NCBI GenBank assembly: GCA_900112325.1
Contig: FOLJ01000003.1
Location: forward strand, 124,001 to 188,000
Origin: Micromonospora sediminimaris
Lineage (GTDB): Bacteria > Actinomycetota > Actinomycetes > Mycobacteriales > Micromonosporaceae
Length of the DNA stretch: 64,000 bases
Reading direction: 5' to 3'
In this document: positions 19,881 through 27,402 of the stretch, in pieces
Layout: the number at the start of each line of letters is the position of its first letter
Numbering within the stretch: the first letter of the stretch is position 1
The notes under the pieces: model-generated
The model's database searches: none
Told to the model about the DNA's origin: nothing
The model's input: the letters and a program-made list of their open reading frames with translations, nothing else
Made by a program: the position numbers and the translations under genes

Positions 19881-20657
19881 GTGAAACCTTCCGCCGCCGG
19901 TACGCGTCATCCCGCTGAATCGACCGAGGATCACCCGCCACCCGCCACCCGGCGGCTGGCCTCGGTGCCGACCAGCTCGGGAGGAATCGTGTCGCTGGGT
20001 AGGTGGCTCGCCGCTGCGGGCCTGGTGGTGCTGACCGGCACCGCCGTCGCGGTATACACCATGGGTCCGGCCTCCGGCGACGGGCCGGCGCGCGAGGCGG
20101 CGACGCCCGTGGAAGCTCCGGCGGGGGTGGCAGCGGGACGGACGCCGCCGCCCGTGGACGCCCCGTCGGGGGTGGCAGCAACGCCACCGCCCACAGTGGC
20201 GGCGGACCCGCTGCTGTCCGGCAAGCGTCGGATCACCATGGTCCGGGTCGGTGCCTTCGAGTCGGGGCTGGCGCTGCTCGACGGCGGCCGGCTGGCCGAG
20301 GTGGACGACGACCGGGGCCGACAGGTGTTCGTACCGACGCCGGTGGGTTCGGGACAGTTCCTCGTCAAGGCGTACCACGGTGGCGGCGCCGGGCAGCCGG
20401 TCTGCTGGCAGGTGCGCAACCCGGGCGACACCCGGCCGCTCCACGTACGGGGCGCCGTCTGCCGGGCCGACGACCCCGCCCAGCGTTTCGAGATCACCGC
20501 CGTGGCCGACGGTGGTCCCCGCGAGTACCTGATCAGCAACCGGTGGGCCTACCTGCGGAACTCCGCACGATCCGGCCTGATCATGGAGGAGTTGGGGGAT
20601 GCCCCGCCGGCGAGTAGCTTCCGGTTCACCGACACCGGACCGGCACCCCGGAGGTAG
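19881..20657 (+). CDS. Membrane-anchored protein, paralogue of the sigma-partner protein at 21251-22000
   Basis: A 258-residue single-pass protein: cytoplasmic 1-40, membrane helix ~41-60, a Pro/Ala linker, and an exported domain from ~109. The exported domain matches residues 101-245 of the protein at 21251-22000 at about half of the positions (shared DPLLSG, GRLAEVD, RGRQ/EGRQ, ELGDAP), including two Cys (C175, C194) likely to form a disulfide. The QRFEI and YLISNRWAYL words resemble a ricin-like beta-trefoil, but this is a guess. GTG at 19881 is the start; the ribosome site is poor. Function unknown. Confidence 0.7.
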   Translation: MKPSAAGTRHPAESTEDHPPPATRRLASVPTSSGGIVSLGRWLAAAGLVVLTGTAVAVYTMGPASGDGPAREAATPVEAPAGVAAGRTPPPVDAPSGVAATPPPTVAADPLLSGKRRITMVRVGAFESGLALLDGGRLAEVDDDRGRQVFVPTPVGSGQFLVKAYHGGGAGQPVCWQVRNPGDTRPLHVRGAVCRADDPAQRFEITAVADGGPREYLISNRWAYLRNSARSGLIMEELGDAPPASSFRFTDTGPAPRR

Positions 20658-20660
20658 GGC

Positions 20661-20702
20661 GCGGTCACGCCCCCCGGGCACCGGTCCCGGGGGCGTGACC
20701 GC
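20661..20702 (+). terminator. Hairpin between the first paralogue and the sigma gene
   Basis: A 17-base stem with one bulged C (about 20661-20678 against 20686-20702) starts 3 bases after the stop at 20657. It would separate transcription of this gene from the sigma-factor operon. Confidence 0.7.
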
Positions 20703-20742
20703 CAGGCCACGACAAGCAGCGACAGTACGGGTGGGAACGTGA

Positions 20743-21261
20743 GTGAAACGCGACGCTGAGGAGTTCGACGCCTTCTACTCGGCGTCGGCGCAGCGGGTGC
20801 TGGGCCACCTGGCGGCGATGACCGGCAGCCGGGCCGAGGCCGAGGACGCGGTGGCGGAGGCGTACGCCAGAGCGTGGGACCGCTGGGCGTCGGTACGGGA
20901 GTGCGACAGCCCGGAGGCGTGGGTGCGCCGGGTCGCGTACCGGATCGCGGTGAGCGCCTGGCGCAAGACGGTGAACCGGCTCCGTGCCCACCGCCGGGAG
21001 ATGGCCGGCCAGCAGGTCGAGCCGACCTCGGTCGATCACGTGGCGGTGGTGTCGGCGCTGCGACGCATCTCCGCCGAGCAGCGGCGGGTGGTGGTCCTGC
21101 ACCACCTGGTCGGGCTGAGCGTGACCGAGATCGCGGCGGAGATCGGCAGCAACGTGAACACCGTCAAGACGCGGCTCGCCCGGGGACGCCGGGCCCTCGC
21201 CGCGCACCTGAGCGACGACGCATACGAGACCACCGGCGGGGGAGGCAGTCATGGGTCCTGA
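20743..21261 (+). CDS. ECF sigma factor (sigma-70 family)
   Basis: A 172-residue RNA polymerase sigma factor with region 2 (residues ~5-70: FDAFYSASAQRVLGHL ... AEDAVAEAYARAWDRW) and region 4 (~105-155: LRRISAEQRRVVVLHHLVGLSVTEIAAEIG, then NVNTVKTRLARGRRAL). It should redirect transcription in response to a cell-surface signal. GTG at 20743 is the start. The stop overlaps the next gene by 11 bases, and that gene encodes a membrane protein whose cytoplasmic N-terminus may act as its anti-sigma partner. Confidence 0.92.
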   Translation: MKRDAEEFDAFYSASAQRVLGHLAAMTGSRAEAEDAVAEAYARAWDRWASVRECDSPEAWVRRVAYRIAVSAWRKTVNRLRAHRREMAGQQVEPTSVDHVAVVSALRRISAEQRRVVVLHHLVGLSVTEIAAEIGSNVNTVKTRLARGRRALAAHLSDDAYETTGGGGSHGS

Positions 21262-22000
21262 GCCGCGTCTCGACGAGGCCCTGCGGGCGTTGGCCGGGCA
21301 TGGCCGGCAGGGGAGGGTGCCGGCCGCCGTCGACATCCGACGTCGGGGCGACACCCGTCGCCGCCGCCGACGTACCGCTTCCGCCGCCCTGGGCGTCGTA
21401 CTCGTCGGTCTGCTCGGTGCCGGCGCGGTCCTGGCCCGTCCCACCGGGGGCTCGGACTCCCTCCCCGTCGGCCCGGCCGGCCCGACGACACCGCCGGCGG
21501 CCGCGTCGGCGACTCCCGACGCGGCCGGCACGTCCGGTCCGCCGAGCAACGATCCGCTGCTGTCGGGGCGGCGGCAGGTGACGATCGTCCGGGCGGCCGA
21601 GCAGAGCGGCGGGCTCTCCCTGCTCGCCGACGGTCGCCTCGCCGAGGTCGACGGCGACGAGGGCCGCCAGCTGTTCGTGGTCACACCGCAGGGGCCCGGC
21701 ACCTATCTGGTCCGGGCCGCCGAGCGGGGCGGCGAACCGACCGACAGTTGCTGGGAGGTGCGGTCGTCGGGTAGCCAGCCGCTGCGGGTGGTGGCGGCCA
21801 CCTGTGCGCCGGAGGAACCGAGGCAGCAGTTCACCATCGTCCGGGACGGGCAGCGCGGCGGCGCGCCGACGTACGCGATCAGCAGCCAGTCGGCGTACCT
21901 GCAGAACTCACCGACCCGTGGCCTGATCCTGGAGGAGCTGGGCGACGCACCACTGACCACGCGGTTCCGGCTGGTCGACAACGGAGCGGCACCGGGATGA
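21251..22000 (+). CDS. Putative membrane-bound partner of the ECF sigma factor
   Basis: A 249-residue protein: a basic cytoplasmic N-terminus (1-42), one membrane helix (~44-63), a Pro/Ala-rich linker (~65-100) and an exported domain (101-249) with a Cys pair (C167, C185). The position, overlapping the sigma gene by 11 bases, suggests an anti-sigma or sensing role, but there is no classical zinc-binding HxxxCxxC anti-sigma motif. The exported domain is a paralogue of that in the gene upstream of the sigma factor. ATG at 21251 has GGGGAGG just ahead. Confidence 0.72.
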   Translation: MGPEPRLDEALRALAGHGRQGRVPAAVDIRRRGDTRRRRRRTASAALGVVLVGLLGAGAVLARPTGGSDSLPVGPAGPTTPPAAASATPDAAGTSGPPSNDPLLSGRRQVTIVRAAEQSGGLSLLADGRLAEVDGDEGRQLFVVTPQGPGTYLVRAAERGGEPTDSCWEVRSSGSQPLRVVAATCAPEEPRQQFTIVRDGQRGGAPTYAISSQSAYLQNSPTRGLILEELGDAPLTTRFRLVDNGAAPG

Positions 22001-22006
22001 CCGGTC

Positions 22007-22044
22007 CCTGCCCGAGCGGGCAGCGCGGGTACCGGTCGGGCAGG
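22007..22044 (+). terminator. Terminator with two alternative hairpins after the sigma operon
   Basis: Nine-base arms at 22007-22015 and 22036-22044, plus an inner alternative (7-base arms within 22008-22023) that shares the first arm. It begins 6 bases after the stop at 22000. Confidence 0.6.
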
Positions 22045-22145
22045 CAGTGCCACGAAACGGGCAAGGTATTTGCGCCGGTTTGCCGGCCGTGACGGATATG
22101 GGCTGCCCGTTCGGCGGTGGAAGCCGGTCACCAAATCCACTGGAT

Positions 22146-22179
22146 TGAACGGCAGGTGACCGGGGTCACCTGCCGTTCA
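22146..22179. promoter_or_regulatory. Near-continuous palindrome upstream of the DeoR gene
   Basis: Perfect 16-base arms (22146-22161, 22164-22179) with only two central bases, 44 bases before the DeoR start. It could be the operator of the DeoR regulator or, as an RNA hairpin with a 4-base loop, a terminator. The distance from the previous stop (146 bases) and the separate hairpin at 22007-22044 favour an operator. Confidence 0.5.
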
Positions 22180-22222
22180 TCGGTGTTACAAAAAAGCACC
22201 CGAGCCGAACGGAGGTGTGCAG

Positions 22223-22984
22223 GTGGACCCGACCCAGCGCCGGCAGCACATCCTCACCTTGGCTCGCCGTCAGGGTGACGTCGACGTGCGTAAGCTCGCC
22301 GCCGACCTGGGCGTGGCGCCGGAAACCGTCCGACGTGACCTGAGCCTGCTGGCCCAGCAGGGGCTGGTGCGCCGCACCCACGGCGGGGCGTACCCGGTGG
22401 AGACGGCCCGCTTCGAGACGACCCTGGAGACCCGGGCCACCCGGATGGTCGTGGAGAAGCGACGGATCGCCGCCGCGGCGGTGGAACACCTCGGCGACGC
22501 CGAGTCGGTCTTCATCGACGAGGGCTACACCCCGCAACTGATCGCCGAGGCGCTGCCCACCCACCGCCCACTGACGGTGGTGACCGCCTCCCTGCACACC
22601 GCTGCGGCGCTGGCCGCGTACCCGAGCCTCACCGTGCTGTTGCTCGGCGGCCGGGTCCGTGGCCGGACCCTGGCCACCGTCGACCACTGGGCCACCCGGA
22701 TGCTTGCCGGATTCGTCATCGACCTGGCCTACGTCGGGGCCAACGGCATCTCCCGCGAGCACGGGCTGACCACGCCCGACCCGGCGGTGGCCGCCGTCAA
22801 GGCCCAGGTGATGTCGGTGTCCCGGCGGGTGGTGTTCGCCGGGGTGCACACCAAGTTCGGTGGGCACAGCTTCTGCCGCTTCGCCGACGTCGCGGACGTC
22901 GACACCATCGTCACGGACACGGCACTGCCGGCGTCCGAGGCGCACCGCTACTCACTGCTCGGCCCGGTGGTGCTGCGCGTCTGA
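22223..22984 (+). CDS. DeoR/GlpR-family transcriptional regulator
   Basis: A 253-residue repressor: N-terminal DeoR helix-turn-helix (residues ~5-58, with DVDVRKLAADLGVAPETVRRDL and the RTHGGA signature) and a C-terminal sugar-phosphate-isomerase-like sensor domain (from ~75, with SVFIDEG, LLLGGRVRGRTL, FVIDLAYVGANGIS). It probably senses a phosphorylated intermediate and controls the polyol-type transport operon that follows. GTG at 22223 lies six bases after GGAGGT, a better fit than the GTG at 22217. Confidence 0.92.
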   Translation: MDPTQRRQHILTLARRQGDVDVRKLAADLGVAPETVRRDLSLLAQQGLVRRTHGGAYPVETARFETTLETRATRMVVEKRRIAAAAVEHLGDAESVFIDEGYTPQLIAEALPTHRPLTVVTASLHTAAALAAYPSLTVLLLGGRVRGRTLATVDHWATRMLAGFVIDLAYVGANGISREHGLTTPDPAVAAVKAQVMSVSRRVVFAGVHTKFGGHSFCRFADVADVDTIVTDTALPASEAHRYSLLGPVVLRV

Positions 22985-23041
22985 GCGCCGCCGTCCGACC
23001 CACCTTTCCCTCACCACCACACCCCACCATGGAGGTTCGCT

Positions 23042-24409
23042 GTGCCTGAAACACGAACTCCTCGTCGACGGCGTGGGCCGGCCGCGCTCGCCGCCGTCCT
23101 CGCCGTCACGTTGGTCTCGACCGCCTGTTCCGGAGCGGGCGGTGGTTCCTCAAGCGACGGCACCGCCATCACCGTGCTGATGGTCGGCAACCCGCAGATG
23201 GAGGACCTGGCGAAGGTCACCGCCGACAACTTCACCAAGGACACCGGAATCGAGGTGCGGTTCACGATCCTGCCGGAGAACGAGCTGCGCGACCGGGTCA
23301 CCCAGGACGTCGCCACCCAGGGCGGCCAGTACGACGTGGCGACGATCGGGGCGTACGAGGCGCCGATCTGGGCGCAGAACGACTGGCTGCACGAACTCAG
23401 CTCGTACGCGGACGCCGACACTGCGTACGACAAGGGTGACCTGCTGGAGCCGATGGTCGCCTCGCTCTCCGGCACCGACGGGAAGCTCTACGCTGCCCCG
23501 TTCTACGGCGAGTCGTCGTTCCTGATGTACAACAAGGAACTCTTCGCCGCCGAGGGCCTGACCATGCCGGAGCGGCCGACCTGGCAGCAGGTGGCCGAGT
23601 TCGCCGAACGGCTCGACGACGACGCGGCCGGCGTCTCCGGCATCTGCCTGCGCGGGCTGCCCGGCTGGGGTGAGCTGTTCGCCCCGCTGACCACCGTGGT
23701 GAACACCTTCGGTGGTACCTGGTTCGAGCAGGACTGGACGCCGAAGGTCAACGCACCCGAGTTCACCGAGGCGACGAAGTTCTACGTCGACCTGCTGCGC
23801 GAACACGGCCAGCCCGGCGCGCCGCAGTCCGGCTTCACCGAGTGCCTGAACACCTTCGGGCAGGGCAAGGCGGCCATGTGGTACGACGCCACCTCCGCCG
23901 CCGGCACCCTGGAGGACCCCAACGCCAGCACCGTCGCCGGCAAGGTCGGCTACGCGTACGCGCCGGTCGACAAGACCGAATCGTCCGGCTGGCTGTGGGC
24001 GTGGGCCCTGGCCATGCCGAAGACCACGAAGAACGCCGACGCCGCCTGGAAGTTCATCTCCTGGGCCACCGGCAAGGAGTACGAGAAGCTGGTCGGCTCG
24101 TCACTCGGCTGGTCCCGGGTGCCGGCGGGCAAGCGTCAGTCCACCTACGAGATTGCCGAGTACCGGCAGTCCGCCGAGGCGTTCGCCGACATCACGCTGA
24201 AGTCCATCCAGGAGGCCGACCCGGTCAGCCCCGGGGTGCAACCGCGCCCCGCCCTCGGCGTGCAGTTCGTCGGCATCCCCGAGTTCGCCGACCTGGGAAC
24301 GAAGGTGTCGCAGGAGGTGTCGGCCGCCATCGCCGGCCAGACCACCGTCGAAGAGGCGCTCGCCGACGGCCAGCGGTTGGCCGAGGAAGCCGCCAGCAAC
24401 CACCGGTAG
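23042..24409 (+). CDS. Sugar/polyol ABC transporter, substrate-binding lipoprotein
   Basis: A 455-residue lipoprotein of the CUT1 (family 1) binding-protein class. A basic, hydrophobic signal ends in VSTAC (lipobox Cys29), followed by a Gly/Ser-rich linker. The mature part resembles sorbitol/mannitol-binding SmoE-type proteins (GGQYDVATIGAYEAPIWAQN; FGQGKAAMWYDATSAAG). The polyol substrate is inferred from this and from the DeoR regulator and dehydrogenase in the operon. GTG start at 23042 with GGAGGT at 5 bases. Confidence 0.9.
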   Translation: MPETRTPRRRRGPAALAAVLAVTLVSTACSGAGGGSSSDGTAITVLMVGNPQMEDLAKVTADNFTKDTGIEVRFTILPENELRDRVTQDVATQGGQYDVATIGAYEAPIWAQNDWLHELSSYADADTAYDKGDLLEPMVASLSGTDGKLYAAPFYGESSFLMYNKELFAAEGLTMPERPTWQQVAEFAERLDDDAAGVSGICLRGLPGWGELFAPLTTVVNTFGGTWFEQDWTPKVNAPEFTEATKFYVDLLREHGQPGAPQSGFTECLNTFGQGKAAMWYDATSAAGTLEDPNASTVAGKVGYAYAPVDKTESSGWLWAWALAMPKTTKNADAAWKFISWATGKEYEKLVGSSLGWSRVPAGKRQSTYEIAEYRQSAEAFADITLKSIQEADPVSPGVQPRPALGVQFVGIPEFADLGTKVSQEVSAAIAGQTTVEEALADGQRLAEEAASNHR

Positions 24410-24465
24410 CCGCCCGCCGGGGCCGGTCGACCGACCGGCCCCGGCCCTGCCCCCGAGGCGGATCG

Positions 24466-25398
24466 ATGACCACCACCAGCACCACCGGTGCGGACGCGCC
24501 CCCGCGACCCACCGTCCGTCCCACCCGTGACGACCGGCGACACCGTTGGACCCGTCGGGCCCCGCTGCTGCCCGCCCTGGTCTTCGCCATCGTGGTGACG
24601 CAACTGCCCTTCCTGTTCACCCTCTACCTGTCCACCCAGAGCTGGAACGCGCTGCGGCCGGGCAGCCGCGAGTTCATCGGCCTGGCGAACTACGCGACCG
24701 TGCTCACCGACGGTCGACTGCGTGCCGCGCTGCTCAACACGGTGGTGCTCACCGCCTCGTCGGTGATCGCCTCCGTGCTGCTCGGCCTCGGCCTGGCCAT
24801 CCTGCTCGACCGCAAGTTCCCAGGTCGGGGGATCGTCCGCACCCTGCTCATCACCCCGTTCCTGGTGATGCCGATGGCGGCGGCGCTGCTGTGGAAACAC
24901 GCGATATACAACCCGTCCTACGGCCTGATCAACGGCATCCTCGGCGGCAGCACCGACTGGGTGTCGCAGTACCCGATGGTCTCCGTGGTCGCCGCGCTGG
25001 TCTGGCAGTGGACCCCGTTCATGATGCTGATCATCCTGGCTGGCCTGCAGAGTCAGTCCCTGGAGACGCTGGAGGCGGCCCGGGTCGACGGCGCCGGCCC
25101 GTGGCAGACCTTCACCCGGATCACCCTGCCCTACCTGCGGCCCTACCTGGAACTGGGTGCCCTGCTCGGCTCCATCTACCTGGTGCAGACCTTCGACGCG
25201 GTCTTCACCATCACCCAGGGCGGCCCGGGTCGGGCCACCACCAACCTGCCGTACGAGATCTACCTGACCACCTTCCGCAAGTTCGAGTACGGCGAGGCCG
25301 CCGCGGCCGGCGTCGTGGTGGTGATCGGCACCATCATCGTCGCCACCTTCGCGCTGCGGGTGATCTCCAGCCTGTTCCGGATGGAGGACGCACGATGA
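24466..25398 (+). CDS. Sugar/polyol ABC transporter permease 1
   Basis: A 310-residue inner-membrane subunit with six predicted helices (first at ~34-55, after a Pro/Thr-rich cytoplasmic N-terminus). The EAA motif EAARVDGAGPWQTFTRITLP, which docks to the ATPase, lies at ~203-222. The start ATG at 24466 has GAGG nearby; longer same-phase sequence upstream overlaps the binding-protein gene and is rejected. It overlaps permease 2 by 4 bp (ATGA). No ATPase is encoded in this operon, so a shared MsiK-type ATPase elsewhere is likely. Confidence 0.92.
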   Translation: MTTTSTTGADAPPRPTVRPTRDDRRHRWTRRAPLLPALVFAIVVTQLPFLFTLYLSTQSWNALRPGSREFIGLANYATVLTDGRLRAALLNTVVLTASSVIASVLLGLGLAILLDRKFPGRGIVRTLLITPFLVMPMAAALLWKHAIYNPSYGLINGILGGSTDWVSQYPMVSVVAALVWQWTPFMMLIILAGLQSQSLETLEAARVDGAGPWQTFTRITLPYLRPYLELGALLGSIYLVQTFDAVFTITQGGPGRATTNLPYEIYLTTFRKFEYGEAAAAGVVVVIGTIIVATFALRVISSLFRMEDAR

Positions 25399-26237
25399 CC
25401 CGTACCGCGAGTCCGGCCCGGCGCAGCGCGGGCCGCACCGGGGCCGCGTGGACCGTCCTGGCGTGGCTGGCCGGCCTGCTGTTCTTCCTGCCGGTGGCCT
25501 GGATGGTGCTCACCGGCTTCAAACGCGAGGTCGACGCCGCCAGCAACCCGCCGTCCTGGTTCTTCACCCCGGTGCTGGACGGCTACCGGCAGGTCTTCGA
25601 CCGGGACATCACCCCGTACCTGCTCAACTCGGTGATGGCCAGCGTGCTGTCCACCCTGCTGGTGCTCGTACTGGCCACCCCGGCGGCGTACGCGCTGTCG
25701 ATCCGGCCGGTCGAACGTTGGCGCGACGTGCTGTTCTTCTTCATCAGCACCAAGATGCTGCCGGTGGTCGCCGCGCTGCTGCCGATCTACCTGCTGGTGC
25801 AGGACCTCGGCATGCTGGACAACGTCTGGACCCTGATCGTGCTCTACACCGCCATGAACCTTCCGCTCGCGGTGTGGATGATGCGGTCGTTCCTGCTGGA
25901 GGTGCCGGCGGCGCTGATCGAGGCGGCGGCGATGGACGGCGCCGACCTGCTCGTCACCATCCGGCGGATCCTGGTACCGATCGTGGCGCCCGGCCTGGCC
26001 GCGACCGCGCTGATCTGCTTCATCTTCAGCTGGAACGAGTTCTTCTTCGCGGTCAACCTGACCGCCACCCGGGCCGGCACCTCGCCGATCTTCCTGGTCG
26101 GCTTCATCACGTCCGAAGGGCTGTTCCTGGCCCGGCTCTGCGCGGCGGCGACAATCGTGTCGCTACCGGTCGTGCTGGCCGGCTGGATCGCCCAGAAACA
26201 ACTCGTCCGAGGACTCTCCATGGGGGCGGTCAAGTGA
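25395..26237 (+). CDS. Sugar/polyol ABC transporter permease 2
   Basis: A 280-residue six-helix permease (first helix ~16-38). The EAA loop EAAAMDGADLLVTIRRILVP sits at ~176-195, and the end AQKQLVRGLSMGAVK is typical of CUT1 second permeases. It is coupled on both sides: its ATG overlaps permease 1 (ATGA) and its stop overlaps the dehydrogenase start (GTGA). Confidence 0.92.
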   Translation: MTRTASPARRSAGRTGAAWTVLAWLAGLLFFLPVAWMVLTGFKREVDAASNPPSWFFTPVLDGYRQVFDRDITPYLLNSVMASVLSTLLVLVLATPAAYALSIRPVERWRDVLFFFISTKMLPVVAALLPIYLLVQDLGMLDNVWTLIVLYTAMNLPLAVWMMRSFLLEVPAALIEAAAMDGADLLVTIRRILVPIVAPGLAATALICFIFSWNEFFFAVNLTATRAGTSPIFLVGFITSEGLFLARLCAAATIVSLPVVLAGWIAQKQLVRGLSMGAVK

Positions 26238-27220
26238 AGGCAGCAGTCATCGTCAAGCCGGGCCAGATCAGCGTCGAGTCGGTACCGGACCCGACGCCCG
26301 GCACCCGGGACGTGGTGGTCGAGGTCGCCGGGTGCGGGATCTGCGGCACCGATCTGCACATCATGGACGGCGAGTTCGCGCCCGCGTACCCGATCGTGCC
26401 GGGCCACGAGTTCGCTGGCACGGTGGTCGCGGTGGGGCGGGACGTCACCGAGGTGCGCGTCGGCGACCCGGTCGCCGTGGACCCGTCGCTGCACTGCGGC
26501 GAGTGCTACCAGTGTCGCCGGGCCCGGGGCAACCTCTGCGAACGGTGGAACGCCATCGGGGTCACCGTCTCCGGTGGGGCGGCGGAGTACGCGCTCGCCC
26601 CGGTACGCAACTGCGTGGTGCTGCCGTCCGGTGTGGCCCCGGCCGACGCCGCCCTCATCGAACCGCTCTCCTGCGCGGTACGCGGCTTCGACGTGCTGCC
26701 CCGCCGGCTGGCCGACCACTATCTCATCTACGGTGCCGGCACCATGGGCCTGATGATGCTGGAGCTGGCGAAGCGCTGCGGTGCGGCGTCCGTCAGCGTG
26801 GTCGACCTGAACCCCGACCGCCTCGCCACCGCCGTCCAGTTGGGCTGCTCGGCGAGCGCCGCCAACGCGGACGAGCTGGACCGCCCGCGCGGCTGGGACG
26901 TCGTGATCGACTGCACCGGCGTCGAGGCGGCGATCGCCGACGGCCTGACCCGGGTGGCTCCCGCCGGCACCTTCCTCCAGTTCGGCGTCTCCGAGTACGC
27001 CACCCGGGTGCCGGTCGAGCCGTACCGCATCTACAACAAGGAGATCACCGTCACCGGCTCGATGGCCGTGCTGCACAGCTTCGACCGCGCCGCCGAGCTG
27101 TTCGCGGCCGGCGTCCTGGACCCGCAGGTCTTCATCAGCCACCGCTTCCCCCTGGCCGCCTACGCCGACGCGATGTCGCAGTTCCGCTCCGGCATCGGCC
27201 GCAAGCTCCTCATCACCTGA
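26234..27220 (+). CDS. Zinc-dependent polyol/alcohol dehydrogenase
   Basis: A 328-residue medium-chain dehydrogenase. Catalytic-zinc ligands are C37 (CGICGTD) and H58-E59 (PGHEFAG); the structural zinc is held by four Cys in HCGECYQCRRARGNLC; the nucleotide fold is YGAGTMGLMMLELA, ending in VVDLN, whose Asp favours NAD+ over NADP+. It probably oxidises the polyol brought in by the preceding transporter (sorbitol/arabinitol type) to a ketose. No sugar kinase follows before the terminator, so the next step is encoded elsewhere. Confidence 0.9.
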   Translation: MKAAVIVKPGQISVESVPDPTPGTRDVVVEVAGCGICGTDLHIMDGEFAPAYPIVPGHEFAGTVVAVGRDVTEVRVGDPVAVDPSLHCGECYQCRRARGNLCERWNAIGVTVSGGAAEYALAPVRNCVVLPSGVAPADAALIEPLSCAVRGFDVLPRRLADHYLIYGAGTMGLMMLELAKRCGAASVSVVDLNPDRLATAVQLGCSASAANADELDRPRGWDVVIDCTGVEAAIADGLTRVAPAGTFLQFGVSEYATRVPVEPYRIYNKEITVTGSMAVLHSFDRAAELFAAGVLDPQVFISHRFPLAAYADAMSQFRSGIGRKLLIT

Positions 27221-27278
27221 CCCTGCGCCCACCCCCCACCCACCCACTGGGAACCTCCCCGACGGGGAACGGAAGCAG

Positions 27279-27343
27279 CAACATCGGCGATGTTGTCCCC
27301 TCAAGGGCGCCCGAGGCAGCAACCTCGGGGAAGTTGCTGCCTC
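27279..27343 (+). terminator. Tandem hairpins after the polyol operon
   Basis: Two hairpins: 8-base arms at 27279-27286/27288-27295 (almost no loop) and 11-base arms at 27313-27323/27333-27343 with a 9-base loop. They reuse the words CAACATCGG and GCAGCAAC found in the hairpin at 16784-16841. Confidence 0.65.
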
Positions 27344-27402
27344 ATGGCGGTCAGCTGTGCGGCATGCTCGGGTGGGTGGCGGGGTACCGGGCCGGGGTGC
27401 GG

